Assembly: GCF_000317285.1 (NCBI RefSeq)
Contig: NZ_AJLN01000061.1
Span: 62,001-126,000 of the forward strand
Reading direction: 5' to 3'
Source of the DNA: Chlorogloeopsis fritschii PCC 6912
GTDB lineage: Bacteria > Cyanobacteriota > Cyanobacteriia > Cyanobacteriales > Nostocaceae
Length of the DNA: 64,000 bases
Positions 17,501-25,007 of the stretch are shown piece after piece. Positions within the stretch are counted from its first letter, which is position 1, and every line of letters starts with the position of its first letter. The notes beneath the pieces were generated by a model. That model worked only from the letters and a program-made list of their open reading frames with translations. It did not search any database and was not told the origin of the DNA. The position numbers and the translations under genes are program-made.

Positions 17501-17945
17501 CCTAGAAGAAGTGCTGTTCACAGGCAAAGATTTTATCATCATTGACTTTGAAGGCGATCCAAAACGCCCCTTGAGCGAACGCCGGATCAAGCGATCGCCC
17601 TTGCGTGATGTTGCCTCGATGTTAGAATCTTTTTACTATGCCAGCCGCGTTGCCCTGCGCAATGAAAAAGAAAGCGGTATACTTCGTCCTGATGATTTAC
17701 CAACAATGGAGCATTGGGAGCAGTTTTTCTTCTGTTGGTCTAGTGCAGCCTTTTTAAAGTCCTACTTCACAACTTCCGATCATGCTGCCTTTTTACCAAA
17801 GCATCCATCAGAATTGCAAGTCCTGCTAGATGCCTTCTTACTAGAAAAAGCGATTCTTGAGTTAGACTACGAACTCAAAAATCGTTTAACCTTGGTAGAA
17901 ATCCCTCTCCAGCGGATTTTAGAACTACTACAACACACTAAGTAA
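14568..17945 (+). CDS. treS: Trehalose synthase fused to maltokinase-like domain
   Basis: A 1125-residue fusion. Residues 1 to about 560 form a GH13 trehalose synthase (maltose-trehalose interconversion) with an intact triad: D208 in GLRLDAV, E250 in LLAEAN and D316 in RNHDEL. From about 690 the rest resembles maltokinase (Pep2/Mak), which makes maltose 1-phosphate: cap motif NTGIIYGDRLFCKLFRK, then the kinase core. The catalytic loop, which I recall as HGDxHLGQ, reads HGNYSLEE (H974, G975, N976), so the catalytic Asp, the following His and the Gln are all changed, while IDFEG (D993) remains. The kinase half may be inactive or changed. It is divergent from malQ and followed by a strong terminator. 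Confidence 0.92.
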   Translation: MQHPLLKDDPLWFKDAVIYEVPVRAFADSDGDGIGDFRGLTEKLDYLQDLGVTAIWVLPFFPSPLRDDGYDIADYTSVNPIYGNLEDFEAFLSAAHERGIRVIIELIINHTSDQHPWFQRARRAPAGSKERDFYVWSDTPEKYQEARIIFKDFETSNWSWDPVAKAYYWHRFYSHQPDLNFENPELQKALFDVVDFWLEMGVDGLRLDAVPYLYEREGTNCENLPETHAFLKKLRQHVDEKFPNRMLLAEANQWPEDAVEYYGEGDECHMDFHFPLMPRLYMAVHMEDSFPIIDILQQTPRIPDNCQWALFLRNHDELTLEMVSDEDRDYMYKVYAQDPQARINLGIRRRLAPLMGNSRRRIELMNALLMSLPGTPVLYYGDEIGMGDNIYLGDRNGVRTPMQWSPDRNGGFSSANPQKLFLPIILDPEYHFEAINVEAQRENPNSLWWWMKRLIAIRGRYQAFGRGTFEFLYPENRKVLAFTRTYDGEHILVIANLSRFVQTVELDLAAFNGLVPVEIFGRTAFPAIGESPYFLCLGPHSFYWFTLQLQPSTITCAIRNPNQIPKLVVSGRWQNVFVKGEARTALEATLPDFLCSCTWFDSKTRVIQSAHIKEAIPVSSQGTEAYIILVQLDFTEGDPQTYVLTLAYEADGIGGDRFRTNTEQVVAQIYVQGKDETGVLFAALADKDFLNIPLDAIAHNRIYKGMVGELVATKTEDFPEILSNVTDSESEVHLEPHLLKGEHTNTGIIYGDRLFCKLFRKVETGINPDLELGRFLTKTSAKKGIPQLENLAPVVGALEYRRKGVEPITLAILRTYIPESSDAWSYTLDNLRDFFEQVLPKHVDINDIELPPSLLQAALDVPIPEMAQEFMGNYLRTAELLGQRTAEMHMALASDIDDSHFAPEPFSSFYQRSIYQYMRNQAGQTLLLLNKLLGQLSADVQPLAKMVLNQRELLLGRFQQILNQKITAMRIRCHGNYSLEEVLFTGKDFIIIDFEGDPKRPLSERRIKRSPLRDVASMLESFYYASRVALRNEKESGILRPDDLPTMEHWEQFFFCWSSAAFLKSYFTTSDHAAFLPKHPSELQVLLDAFLLEKAILELDYELKNRLTLVEIPLQRILELLQHTK

Positions 17946-17961
17946 GAGTTTCTTTTCAATT

Positions 17962-17997
17962 ACTCCCGCTATGCTGACGCTATAGCGGGAGTTTTTC
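17962..17997 (+). terminator. Rho-independent terminator of treS
   Basis: Eleven-base perfect stem ACTCCCGCTAT / ATAGCGGGAGT with a nine-base loop, followed by TTTTC. It begins 16 bases after the treS stop codon. Confidence 0.85.
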
Positions 17998-18093
17998 GTA
18001 GCACTTTGCTATTCTTGCAAGGTAAAGCCGATTTCAACTTGGTGAGGTACAAAATTTTAGTCTCAAAGTCATAATTTTTTGCCTATTTGATAC

Positions 18094-18188
18094 TGTTTCA
18101 CAAAAAATCTAATACAAATACAGACTATGCCCAGACGCGATATATCACGTCTGGGCAAAATTCATGTGTATCGCAATTAAGTGAAATG
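18094..18188. repeat. Palindromic dispersed element, copy 2
   Basis: Same organisation as the copy at 12648-12740: outer TTTCAC and GTGAAAT, inner ATACAAAT and ATGTGTATC, centre CCCAGACG...CGTCTGGG. Base changes between the copies largely keep the hairpin arms paired. It lies about 150 bases past the treS stop. Confidence 0.75.
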
Positions 18189-18640
18189 CTATAACCTCTG
18201 ACTTCTGGCTTCTGGCTTCTATCGCTAGATCAGAACAGCGTAACAATAAGCTTTTTACCCCTAAAGAAAACAAAAAGTAATGTAATTTTTTTCTTACTCA
18301 GACTGCGTATGTTCGTACTAAATTTGTGCGATCGCTATTTATCCAATCTTGCTAGCAAATATATTTCAAAGTTCTAAAGTTGACTTGGATAATAAAACCT
18401 AATGTAAAAAAATACATTTGCTATTTAAGCACTTTCTTGAGAGTATCATCACATGAACTATAAAATCATGTTGATTTCGTGAATTTAGCTTAAATTTTAG
18501 ATAAAAACAGCCTTCTAACAGCCTTTTAGCTTGCTTTTATTAGAGCTTTTTACAAATAACATCATATCTTGTAATGTAATCACTAAGACTGATCGTCTCA
18601 TAAGTAAAAAAAACCATCAGTCTTATTGCTTAACGGCAAA
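18189..18640. other. Intergenic region before the PhyH-like gene
   Basis: A/T-rich, no credible gene. It begins with three CTTCTGG-type units near 18201 and later has ordinary A/T-rich sequence. The promoter of the oxygenase gene is presumably here but not recognisable. Confidence 0.4.
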
Positions 18641-19567
18641 ATGCAGAAAACTACAACACACGTACTACCAAGCTCGAAGTCTATGGCAAATCTAGAAAAA
18701 CTAAAACGTATACCTTATAAAATTAAGAGAAATTTTTTACAATTACCTGTCCTAAAACTTGCATTTGAGCGTGCCTATGAGCAAGAACTCAACAAATACC
18801 TTGGTTATCTACCAAAAATTTATCCAGAAGATGAAAATTTGATTAAATCTTTGCATCATGAAGGAGTGTTTGTTAGTTCTTTACAAAACTTAGGAATATG
18901 CTCTACATCTTCACTAATTGTGAGTGCCAACAAGCTCTTACCAGAATTCTTAACGTTTTCCACCAATAATCAATGTTCTTTTACTCTGCCTTCATCTATA
19001 TTGATGAAGTATCCAGAAATTTTTCTTTGGGGACTCGAAGAACGAATTATTAATATTGTTGAAAATTACATTGGGCTTCCAGTCCTATATCATGGAGTAG
19101 ATTTTCGTAGAGAGATTGCTAATGAAAAACTAGTAGATGTAAGGCAATGGCACCTAGATGTAGAAGACTATCGCATGGTCAAAATCATAGTTTACCTAAA
19201 TGATGTAAGTATCAAGGGTGGCCCGTTTGAGTACATTAGTAAAACTTTAACTTCAGCATTACGTCAAAATATTAAATATAGTGGCGGTTTCATCCCGGAT
19301 CAAATCATCGAAGATTTTGTACCTAGATCCGATTGGAAACCTTGTCTAGGAGATTGTGGCACAATAATTTTTAGTGATACCTGCAATGTTTTTCATCGTG
19401 CCAAGCCACCTGTAGAAGCAGACCGATTTTCAATGACTTTTGCCTACACTTCTAGACAACCCATAACAATGTTTAGTAAATCTGCATTGCCTATGGATGA
19501 GTTGCGAAGAATTTCAAGTAGACTATCTAGACGTCAAAGAGAGTGTATTTTAGGATTAAGCGATTAG
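18641..19567 (+). CDS. PhyH-like Fe(II)/2-oxoglutarate dioxygenase
   Basis: A 308-residue protein related to phytanoyl-CoA dioxygenases. The iron-binding facial triad is visible as H171 and D173 in WHLDVEDYR and H252 in VFHRAKPP, with R262 in EADRF as the likely 2-oxoglutarate anchor. The first 60 residues are basic and not part of the fold. The substrate is unknown; this superfamily hydroxylates many small molecules and some protein residues. It stands alone between treS and glgX with its own terminator and long A/T-rich flanks. No link to trehalose metabolism is visible beyond position. Start: ATG 18641 was preferred over TTG 18626; ATG 18683 is also possible. Confidence 0.75.
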   Translation: MQKTTTHVLPSSKSMANLEKLKRIPYKIKRNFLQLPVLKLAFERAYEQELNKYLGYLPKIYPEDENLIKSLHHEGVFVSSLQNLGICSTSSLIVSANKLLPEFLTFSTNNQCSFTLPSSILMKYPEIFLWGLEERIINIVENYIGLPVLYHGVDFRREIANEKLVDVRQWHLDVEDYRMVKIIVYLNDVSIKGGPFEYISKTLTSALRQNIKYSGGFIPDQIIEDFVPRSDWKPCLGDCGTIIFSDTCNVFHRAKPPVEADRFSMTFAYTSRQPITMFSKSALPMDELRRISSRLSRRQRECILGLSD

Positions 19568-19713
19568 TATAGATTAATGACTTTTGCCTGTGAATGACCT
19601 ACTTTGTATACCCGATCGCTTAAATTCTTTACAATATATTACTACTTGTAGACCAAGACAAGAAAAATCCAAAAATAGTATTTTCTCAAATAGAACAACA
19701 TTAACATCCTGAT

Positions 19714-19749
19714 AAAGTCTCTAGACTACGAATCGACTGGAGACTTTTT
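19714..19749 (+). terminator. Terminator after the PhyH-like gene
   Basis: Stem AAAGTCTC / GAGACTTT with an 18-base loop, followed by TTC. It lies about 150 bases behind the stop codon. It is weaker than the treS terminator because of the long loop. Confidence 0.6.
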
Positions 19750-20116
19750 CTTAGTAAAAAGGAATCCGTCAAGTCCCGTGGCTCAAAATCTTGCCATTAC
19801 CCACATTTTTTTAATAGTCAAAGTATCATGCCGACGTCCCGCCCAGGATTGAATCAATTCTCTGGCGGGTTAGCATAGTAAAACCTACCAGTTAGTAGAT
19901 GCGGACACAAACAGAGTCGGTAAAATTTCCATCCACTGGCTGAGTTACAAAATCTTGCTATTGCCATAGGATTTAAAATACTGGCTTTAACTAATGCGTG
20001 TTGTGCTTTGCACATTTTTCCTCATAATAGCGAAGAGCTAATGAGAAAACTTGCAAATTCAATTCGTTTTAGTGAAGTTCTGCTGCCTTAGAAATCTGTA
20101 ACAGGAGCTTAACCAT
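19750..20116. other. Intergenic region before glgX
   Basis: No credible gene. A motif around CAAAATCTTGCCATTACC near 19790 recurs as ACAAAATCTTGCTATTGCC near 19948, so part of the spacer is an imperfect duplication. The last 60 bases should hold the glgX promoter and carry its AGGAG at 20103-20107. Confidence 0.4.
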
Positions 20117-22267
20117 ATGTACCTCTCACTGTGGCCTGGTAAGCCATATCCTTTAGGAGCAAACTGGGATGGCAAGGGTACAAACTTTGCTCTGTTCTCA
20201 GAAAATGCGACAGGAGTGGAGTTGTGCCTGTTTGACCAAAAAGGGCGAGAAACCCGACTGGAACTGAAAGAAAAAACTAACTTTACCTGGCATGGTTATG
20301 TTCCCGCGATCGGCCCAGGACAACGCTACGGTTTTCGGGTACATGGTTCCTTTGCTCCTGAAGAAGGACATCGCTTTAACCCCCACAAACTACTCATTGA
20401 CCCATACGCCAAAGCAATTGACGGTGATGTTCGCTTTGGCGAAGAAATCTTTGGTTATCGCTGGAATGACCCTAACGAAGACTTGGGATTTTCTGACCTC
20501 GATGACGCCCATTTAGTTCCCAAATCTGTTGTCGTAGATCAGTCTTTTGATTGGGAAGGAGATGAACTGTTACAAACTCCCTGGCATGAAACGGTTATTT
20601 ATGAAACTCATGTCAAAGGATTTACCAGACTTCACTCCGAAATTCCGCCTAGACTGCGCGGAACTTACGCTGGTTTAGCACACCCAGCGGCGATTTCTCA
20701 CCTCCAATCTTTGGGTGTGACTGCTGTAGAATTGATGCCCATCCATCATTTTCTTGCATATCCAGGTCACTTAGCAGATAAGGGTCTGAAAAATTACTGG
20801 GGTTATGACTCTCTTTGTTATCTGGCTCCTTATTCTGGTTACAGTGCCAGCGGCTGTGTTGGGCAGCAGGTGAAAGAGTTCAAGCAAATGGTTAAGGCAC
20901 TGCACAGAGCAGGAATTGAGGTGATCCTGGATGTCGTCTACAACCACACGGGTGAGGGCAACCACATGGGGCCAACTTTATCTCTGCGTGGTATTGACAA
21001 TGCTGCTTATTATCGCCTGGTAGATGGAAATTGCCGATATTACATGGATTTTACAGGTTGCGGTAATTCTCTCAACGTCCGCCACCCCCAAGTGCTGAAA
21101 CTAATTATGGATAGTCTGCGCTACTGGGTGTTAGAGTGTCATGTTGATGGTTTCCGTTTCGATTTGGCATCAGCACTAGCACGGGAACTTTACGCAGTCG
21201 ATCGCCTCGCCGCTTTCTTCGATATCATTCACCAAGATCCGGTCTTAGCAGATGTAAAATTAATTGCCGAACCTTGGGATGTGGGTGAAGGTGGCTATCA
21301 AGTAGGCGAATTTCCGTTGTTGTGGTCAGAGTGGAACGGTAAATATCGAGACACAGTGCGCGACTTCTGGCGCGGAGAAGATAGCCGCATGGCAGAATTT
21401 GCCTATCGATTTACAGGTAGTTCTGACTTGTATCAGTTTAATGGTCGCAATCCCAGTGCCAGCGTTAACTTTATTACTGCCCACGATGGCTTTACTCTCT
21501 ACGATTTAGTTAGCTATAACGAAAAACACAACGAAGCAAACGGGGAAGATAACCGAGATGGAGAAAGCCACAACCGTTCTTGGAACTGTGGTGTAGAAGG
21601 CAACACAGACGATCCCCAAGTGCTGCGCCTGCGGAGAAAGCAACTGCGAAACTTTTTAGCGACGCTGATGTTATCCCAAGGAGTACCCATGCTGGTAATG
21701 GGTGATGAAATGGGGCGATCGCAAGGCGGCAACAACAATCCCTACTGCCAAGATAATGAAATTTCCTGGTTAAATTGGGATTTGCAAGAAGAAAACGAGG
21801 CATTGTTAGATTTCACCCGCCAGTTGATTGACTTTCGGCGCAGACATCCTATTTTCCGCAGGCGCAAATGGTTCCAAGGAAGAGCTATTCACGGTTCTGG
21901 CGTCAATGATATAGCTTGGTTTAACCCTGACGGCGGCGAAATGACAGAGGAACAGTGGAACAGTGGCTATAGCAAAGCGATCGGCATTTTCCTCAACGGC
22001 GAGGAAATAGCCACACCAGGGCCGCGAGGTGAGCGTATTATTGACGAAAGCTTTTTGTTGTTTTTTAATGCCCACTACGAAATGCTGGAATTTCACATTC
22101 CCAAAGGGCTACAAGACTGGGAATGGCTCACCATTATCGACACTACTAAGCCGCGCTTTGTCCAACGGGGCAAACGCTACATCGATGATAAACCCATAGA
22201 AGTAGATGCGCGATCGCTCGTCATGCTGCAAAAAATGGGAAGAATTTCCCGTGATGATGAAGATTAA
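20117..22267 (+). CDS. glgX: Glycogen debranching enzyme (isoamylase type)
   Basis: A 716-residue GH13 enzyme that hydrolyses alpha-1,6 branches of glycogen, preferably short limit-dextrin branches. An N-terminal CBM48-like beta domain (about 8-100, [14 protein letters not shown]) precedes the catalytic barrel. Triad: D349 in GFRFDLA, E385 in IAEPWD and D457 in TAHDGFT. AGGAG nine bases before the ATG supports the start. It is followed within a few bases by heptamer repeats and then treZ and treY on the same strand. In other bacteria glgX, treY and treZ are classically linked, since debranched maltodextrins feed TreY. Length and motifs are normal. Confidence 0.96.
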   Translation: MYLSLWPGKPYPLGANWDGKGTNFALFSENATGVELCLFDQKGRETRLELKEKTNFTWHGYVPAIGPGQRYGFRVHGSFAPEEGHRFNPHKLLIDPYAKAIDGDVRFGEEIFGYRWNDPNEDLGFSDLDDAHLVPKSVVVDQSFDWEGDELLQTPWHETVIYETHVKGFTRLHSEIPPRLRGTYAGLAHPAAISHLQSLGVTAVELMPIHHFLAYPGHLADKGLKNYWGYDSLCYLAPYSGYSASGCVGQQVKEFKQMVKALHRAGIEVILDVVYNHTGEGNHMGPTLSLRGIDNAAYYRLVDGNCRYYMDFTGCGNSLNVRHPQVLKLIMDSLRYWVLECHVDGFRFDLASALARELYAVDRLAAFFDIIHQDPVLADVKLIAEPWDVGEGGYQVGEFPLLWSEWNGKYRDTVRDFWRGEDSRMAEFAYRFTGSSDLYQFNGRNPSASVNFITAHDGFTLYDLVSYNEKHNEANGEDNRDGESHNRSWNCGVEGNTDDPQVLRLRRKQLRNFLATLMLSQGVPMLVMGDEMGRSQGGNNNPYCQDNEISWLNWDLQEENEALLDFTRQLIDFRRRHPIFRRRKWFQGRAIHGSGVNDIAWFNPDGGEMTEEQWNSGYSKAIGIFLNGEEIATPGPRGERIIDESFLLFFNAHYEMLEFHIPKGLQDWEWLTIIDTTKPRFVQRGKRYIDDKPIEVDARSLVMLQKMGRISRDDED

Positions 22268-22314
22268 CTAGGGACTAGGGGCTAGGGACTAGGGACTAGG
22301 GACTAGGGACTAGG
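22267..22314. repeat. ACTAGGG heptamer array
   Basis: About seven tandem heptamers (ACTAGGG with one GGGGCTA variant) start at the last base of the glgX stop region. They are the complementary sense of the larger array at 22361-22615, so the glgX 3' transcript can fold back on that array. Confidence 0.85.
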
Positions 22315-22360
22315 AATATTTATTTGGAATCATTATTTGGAGACTAATTTTAAACTCGCC

Positions 22361-22615
22361 TCTAGCCCCTAGCCTCTAGCCCCTAGCCTCTAGCCTCTAG
22401 CCTCTAGCCTCTAGCCCCTAGCCCCTAGCCTCTAGCCTCTAGCCTCTAGCCCCTAGCCTCTAGCCTCTAGCCCCTAGCCTCTAGCCCCTAGCCTCTAGCC
22501 TCTAGCCCCTAGCCTCTAGCCTCTAGCCCCTAGCCTCTAGCCCCTAGCCTCTAGCCCCTAGCCTCTAGCCCCTAGCCTCTAGCCCCTGTCCCCTGTCCCC
22601 TATCCCCTGTTCCCT
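22361..22615. repeat. YCTAGCC heptamer (STRR) array before treZ
   Basis: About 36 tandem seven-base units, mostly TCTAGCC and CCTAGCC, changing at the 3' end to CCTGTCC, CCTATCC and CCTGTTC. The array runs to within five bases of the treZ ATG and leaves no room for a Shine-Dalgarno. Such short tandemly repeated repetitive sequences are characteristic of heterocystous cyanobacteria. Confidence 0.95.
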
Positions 22616-22619
22616 GATT

Positions 22620-24455
22620 ATGCATATCGGTTCTCAATATTTAGGCGATCGCACTTGTAACTTTACTCTCTGGGCACCTTTGGTAGGTGAAGTCGCAGTT
22701 CACCTCGTTGCCCCAGAGGAAAAATTTATTCCCCTGCAAAAGGATGAACGAGGCTACTGGCATGGTAAGGTTAGCAATATCGAGCCAAATACTCTTTACT
22801 TTTATCAACTCGAAGGTCAAACTGACCGAGCCGATCCCGCTTCCCATTCTCAGCCCGAAGGAGTTCACGGCCCCTCACAAGTAATTGACCATAGCGCTTT
22901 TAAATGGAATGATGACCAATGGCAGGGAATACCCCTAGAAAAAATGGTCATCTACGAGTTGCACGTCGGAACTTTTACTAAAGAAGGTACATTTGAGGCA
23001 GTAATTCCCCGGATTCCCGAACTATTAGAATTAGGCGTCAACGCTATTGAAATTATGCCCGTTGCTCAGTTCCCTGGAGAACGCAACTGGGGTTACGATG
23101 GCACTTTCCCTTATGCGGTGCAAAATTCCTATGGTGGTGTGAATGGCTTGAAGCAACTAGTCAATGCCTGTCACCAACAAGGCATGGCAGTGATTTTAGA
23201 TGTAGTTTACAACCATCTTGGCCCGGAAGGAAATTATCTTTGGGGATTTGGTACTTACTTTACCGATCATTACAAAACGCCTTGGGGTAGTGCGGTTAAT
23301 TTTGACACAGCTTACAGCGATGGTGTCAGACACTACTTTGTCCAGAATGTTCTCTACTGGCTAGAAAACTTTCATCTTGATGCTTTGCGTTTGGATGCCA
23401 TCCACGCCATATATGACTTTGGCGCTAAACATATTTTGGCAGAAATGGCTGATGCAGTTGCCCAACTTTCACAGCAGCAAGGACTTAAACGCTATCTAAT
23501 TGCAGAAAGCGATCTCAATGATACCCGCATTATCCGTCCTCAAACAGTGGGTGGTTATGGGATAGATGCTCAGTGGAGCGATGATTTTCACCATGCTTTG
23601 CATACAGTAGTAACTGGAGAAAATATTGGATATTACCAAGACTTTGGTAGCTTAGAACAATTAGCAAAAGCTTATCGCCACGCCTTTGTTTATACTTGGG
23701 ACTACTCCCCCCATCGCCGACGCTATCACGGTAACGATACGAGCGGTTGCCTTGCCAGTCAGTTTGTAGTTTGTTCGCAAAATCACGATCAAGTAGGAAA
23801 CCGGATGCTAGGCGATCGCCTCTCCTCACTCATTTCCTTTGCAGCGCTCAAATTAACAGCAGCAGCAGTTCTCCTTTCTCCCTACGTTCCCATGTTGTTT
23901 ATGGGAGAGGAATACGGCGAGACAGCACCTTTCCTCTATTTTGTCAGCCACAGTGACCCTAACATTATTAAAGGAGTACGAGAAGGCAGAAAAGCGGAAT
24001 TTTCTGCTTTTTTTGATGCTAGCGGACAAGAACCACCAGATCCGCAAGCCGTAGAGACATTAGAGCGATCGCGCCTCAATTGGGAGATGCGCCACGAAGG
24101 TAAAAATCGAGCGCTGTGGTTGTTTTACCAAAAATTACTCCAACTGAGAAGAGAAATTCCCGCCTTGACTAACTTAGATCTCAACGATTTAGAAGCTTTG
24201 GTAATAGAACCAGAGAAAGTTTTATCTTTGCGGCGTTGGTGTGAAAATAGTCAAGTTCTGTGTTGGCTTAACTTTAGTCAACAAGCAGTAGAGATTACAA
24301 CAAACCTACCTTCCGGAAGTTGGCAAAAACTACTCGACTCTGCCGAACCCACCTGGGGAGGCAGAGGTTCCCAATTACCGGAGAAACTTTCTACTGAAGA
24401 ACAACAAACACTTGTACTAAATCCCGAAAGCGTTGTTGTTTACAGTAATGACTAG
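22620..24455 (+). CDS. treZ: Malto-oligosyltrehalose trehalohydrolase
   Basis: A 611-residue GH13 enzyme that cuts trehalose from maltooligosyl trehalose made by TreY. An N-terminal beta domain (about 8-95) precedes the barrel, with D259 in ALRLDAIHAI, E296 in LIAESD and D390 in QNHDQVGNR. The ATG is taken because the protein begins MHIGSQYLGDRTCNFTLWAP, as family members do. There is no ribosome-binding site, since a heptamer array runs right up to the start codon, so initiation may be leaderless or repeat-dependent. It is followed by a repeat-rich 550-base spacer and treY. The pair converts maltodextrins to trehalose, an osmoprotectant and desiccation protectant. Confidence 0.96.
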   Translation: MHIGSQYLGDRTCNFTLWAPLVGEVAVHLVAPEEKFIPLQKDERGYWHGKVSNIEPNTLYFYQLEGQTDRADPASHSQPEGVHGPSQVIDHSAFKWNDDQWQGIPLEKMVIYELHVGTFTKEGTFEAVIPRIPELLELGVNAIEIMPVAQFPGERNWGYDGTFPYAVQNSYGGVNGLKQLVNACHQQGMAVILDVVYNHLGPEGNYLWGFGTYFTDHYKTPWGSAVNFDTAYSDGVRHYFVQNVLYWLENFHLDALRLDAIHAIYDFGAKHILAEMADAVAQLSQQQGLKRYLIAESDLNDTRIIRPQTVGGYGIDAQWSDDFHHALHTVVTGENIGYYQDFGSLEQLAKAYRHAFVYTWDYSPHRRRYHGNDTSGCLASQFVVCSQNHDQVGNRMLGDRLSSLISFAALKLTAAAVLLSPYVPMLFMGEEYGETAPFLYFVSHSDPNIIKGVREGRKAEFSAFFDASGQEPPDPQAVETLERSRLNWEMRHEGKNRALWLFYQKLLQLRREIPALTNLDLNDLEALVIEPEKVLSLRRWCENSQVLCWLNFSQQAVEITTNLPSGSWQKLLDSAEPTWGGRGSQLPEKLSTEEQQTLVLNPESVVVYSND

Positions 24456-24499
24456 AAGGCAAAACAGAAGGCAGAAGGAAGAGAAGATAAGGAATTTTA

Positions 24500-24736
24500 G
24501 TGAAATTGGAAAATTTGAGTTTGGAGGGAGAAACTTCTAGTTCAAAACGAGAACTTTTAGGCTTGAAACTAAAAAATTCTAGTTTGGAGGGAGATACTTC
24601 TAGCTCAAAACGAGAACTTTTAGGCTTGAAACTAAAAAATTTTAGTTTGAAACGAGAAACTTCAAGCTTGAAACTAAAAACTTCTAGTTTGAAACGAGAA
24701 ACTTCAGGTTCAAAACGAGAACTTTCTAGCTTGAAA
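24500..24736 (+). repeat. 21-base tandem repeats between treZ and treY
   Basis: About eleven imperfect 21-base units such as AAACGAGAACTTYTAGGCTTG and AAACTAAAAAATTYTAGTTTG. As 21 is a multiple of three, they stay open in one frame from a GTG at 24500 and would encode repeats of the SSKRELLGLKLKN type. That frame runs on through the heptamer array to 25141, overlapping treY. I treat it as repeat DNA rather than a gene. Confidence 0.8.
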
Positions 24737-25004
24737 CCTGTCCCCTATCCCCTGTACCCTGTCCCCTATCCCCTGTCCCCTATCCCCTGTACCCTATCCC
24801 CTGTACCCTGTCCCCTGTACCCTATCCCCTGTACCCTGTCCCCTGTACCCTATTCCCTGTACCCTATCCCCTATCCCCTGTACCCTGTCCCCTATCCCCT
24901 GTCCCCTGTTCCCTATCCCCTGTACCCTGTCCCCTGTCCCCTGTCCCCTGTACCCTATCCCCTGTCCCCTGTCCCCTATCCCCTGTACCCTATCCCCTAT
25001 CCCC
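24737..25004. repeat. CCTRTMC heptamer (STRR) array before treY
   Basis: About 38 tandem heptamers, mostly CCTGTCC, CCTATCC and CCTGTAC, ending four bases before the treY ATG. Both strands are free of stops in at least one frame because three units make 21 bases. The unit differs from the array before treZ but matches that array's last few units. Confidence 0.95.
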
Positions 25005-25007
25005 ATT

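Noticed and set aside
18641-19567. PhyH-like gene as part of the trehalose pathway
   Set aside because: Its own terminator, long spacers and unknown substrate give no support beyond location.
22361-25004. Repeat arrays considered as CRISPR
   Set aside because: Units are seven bases, directly tandem with no spacers of unique sequence, and no cas genes are present.
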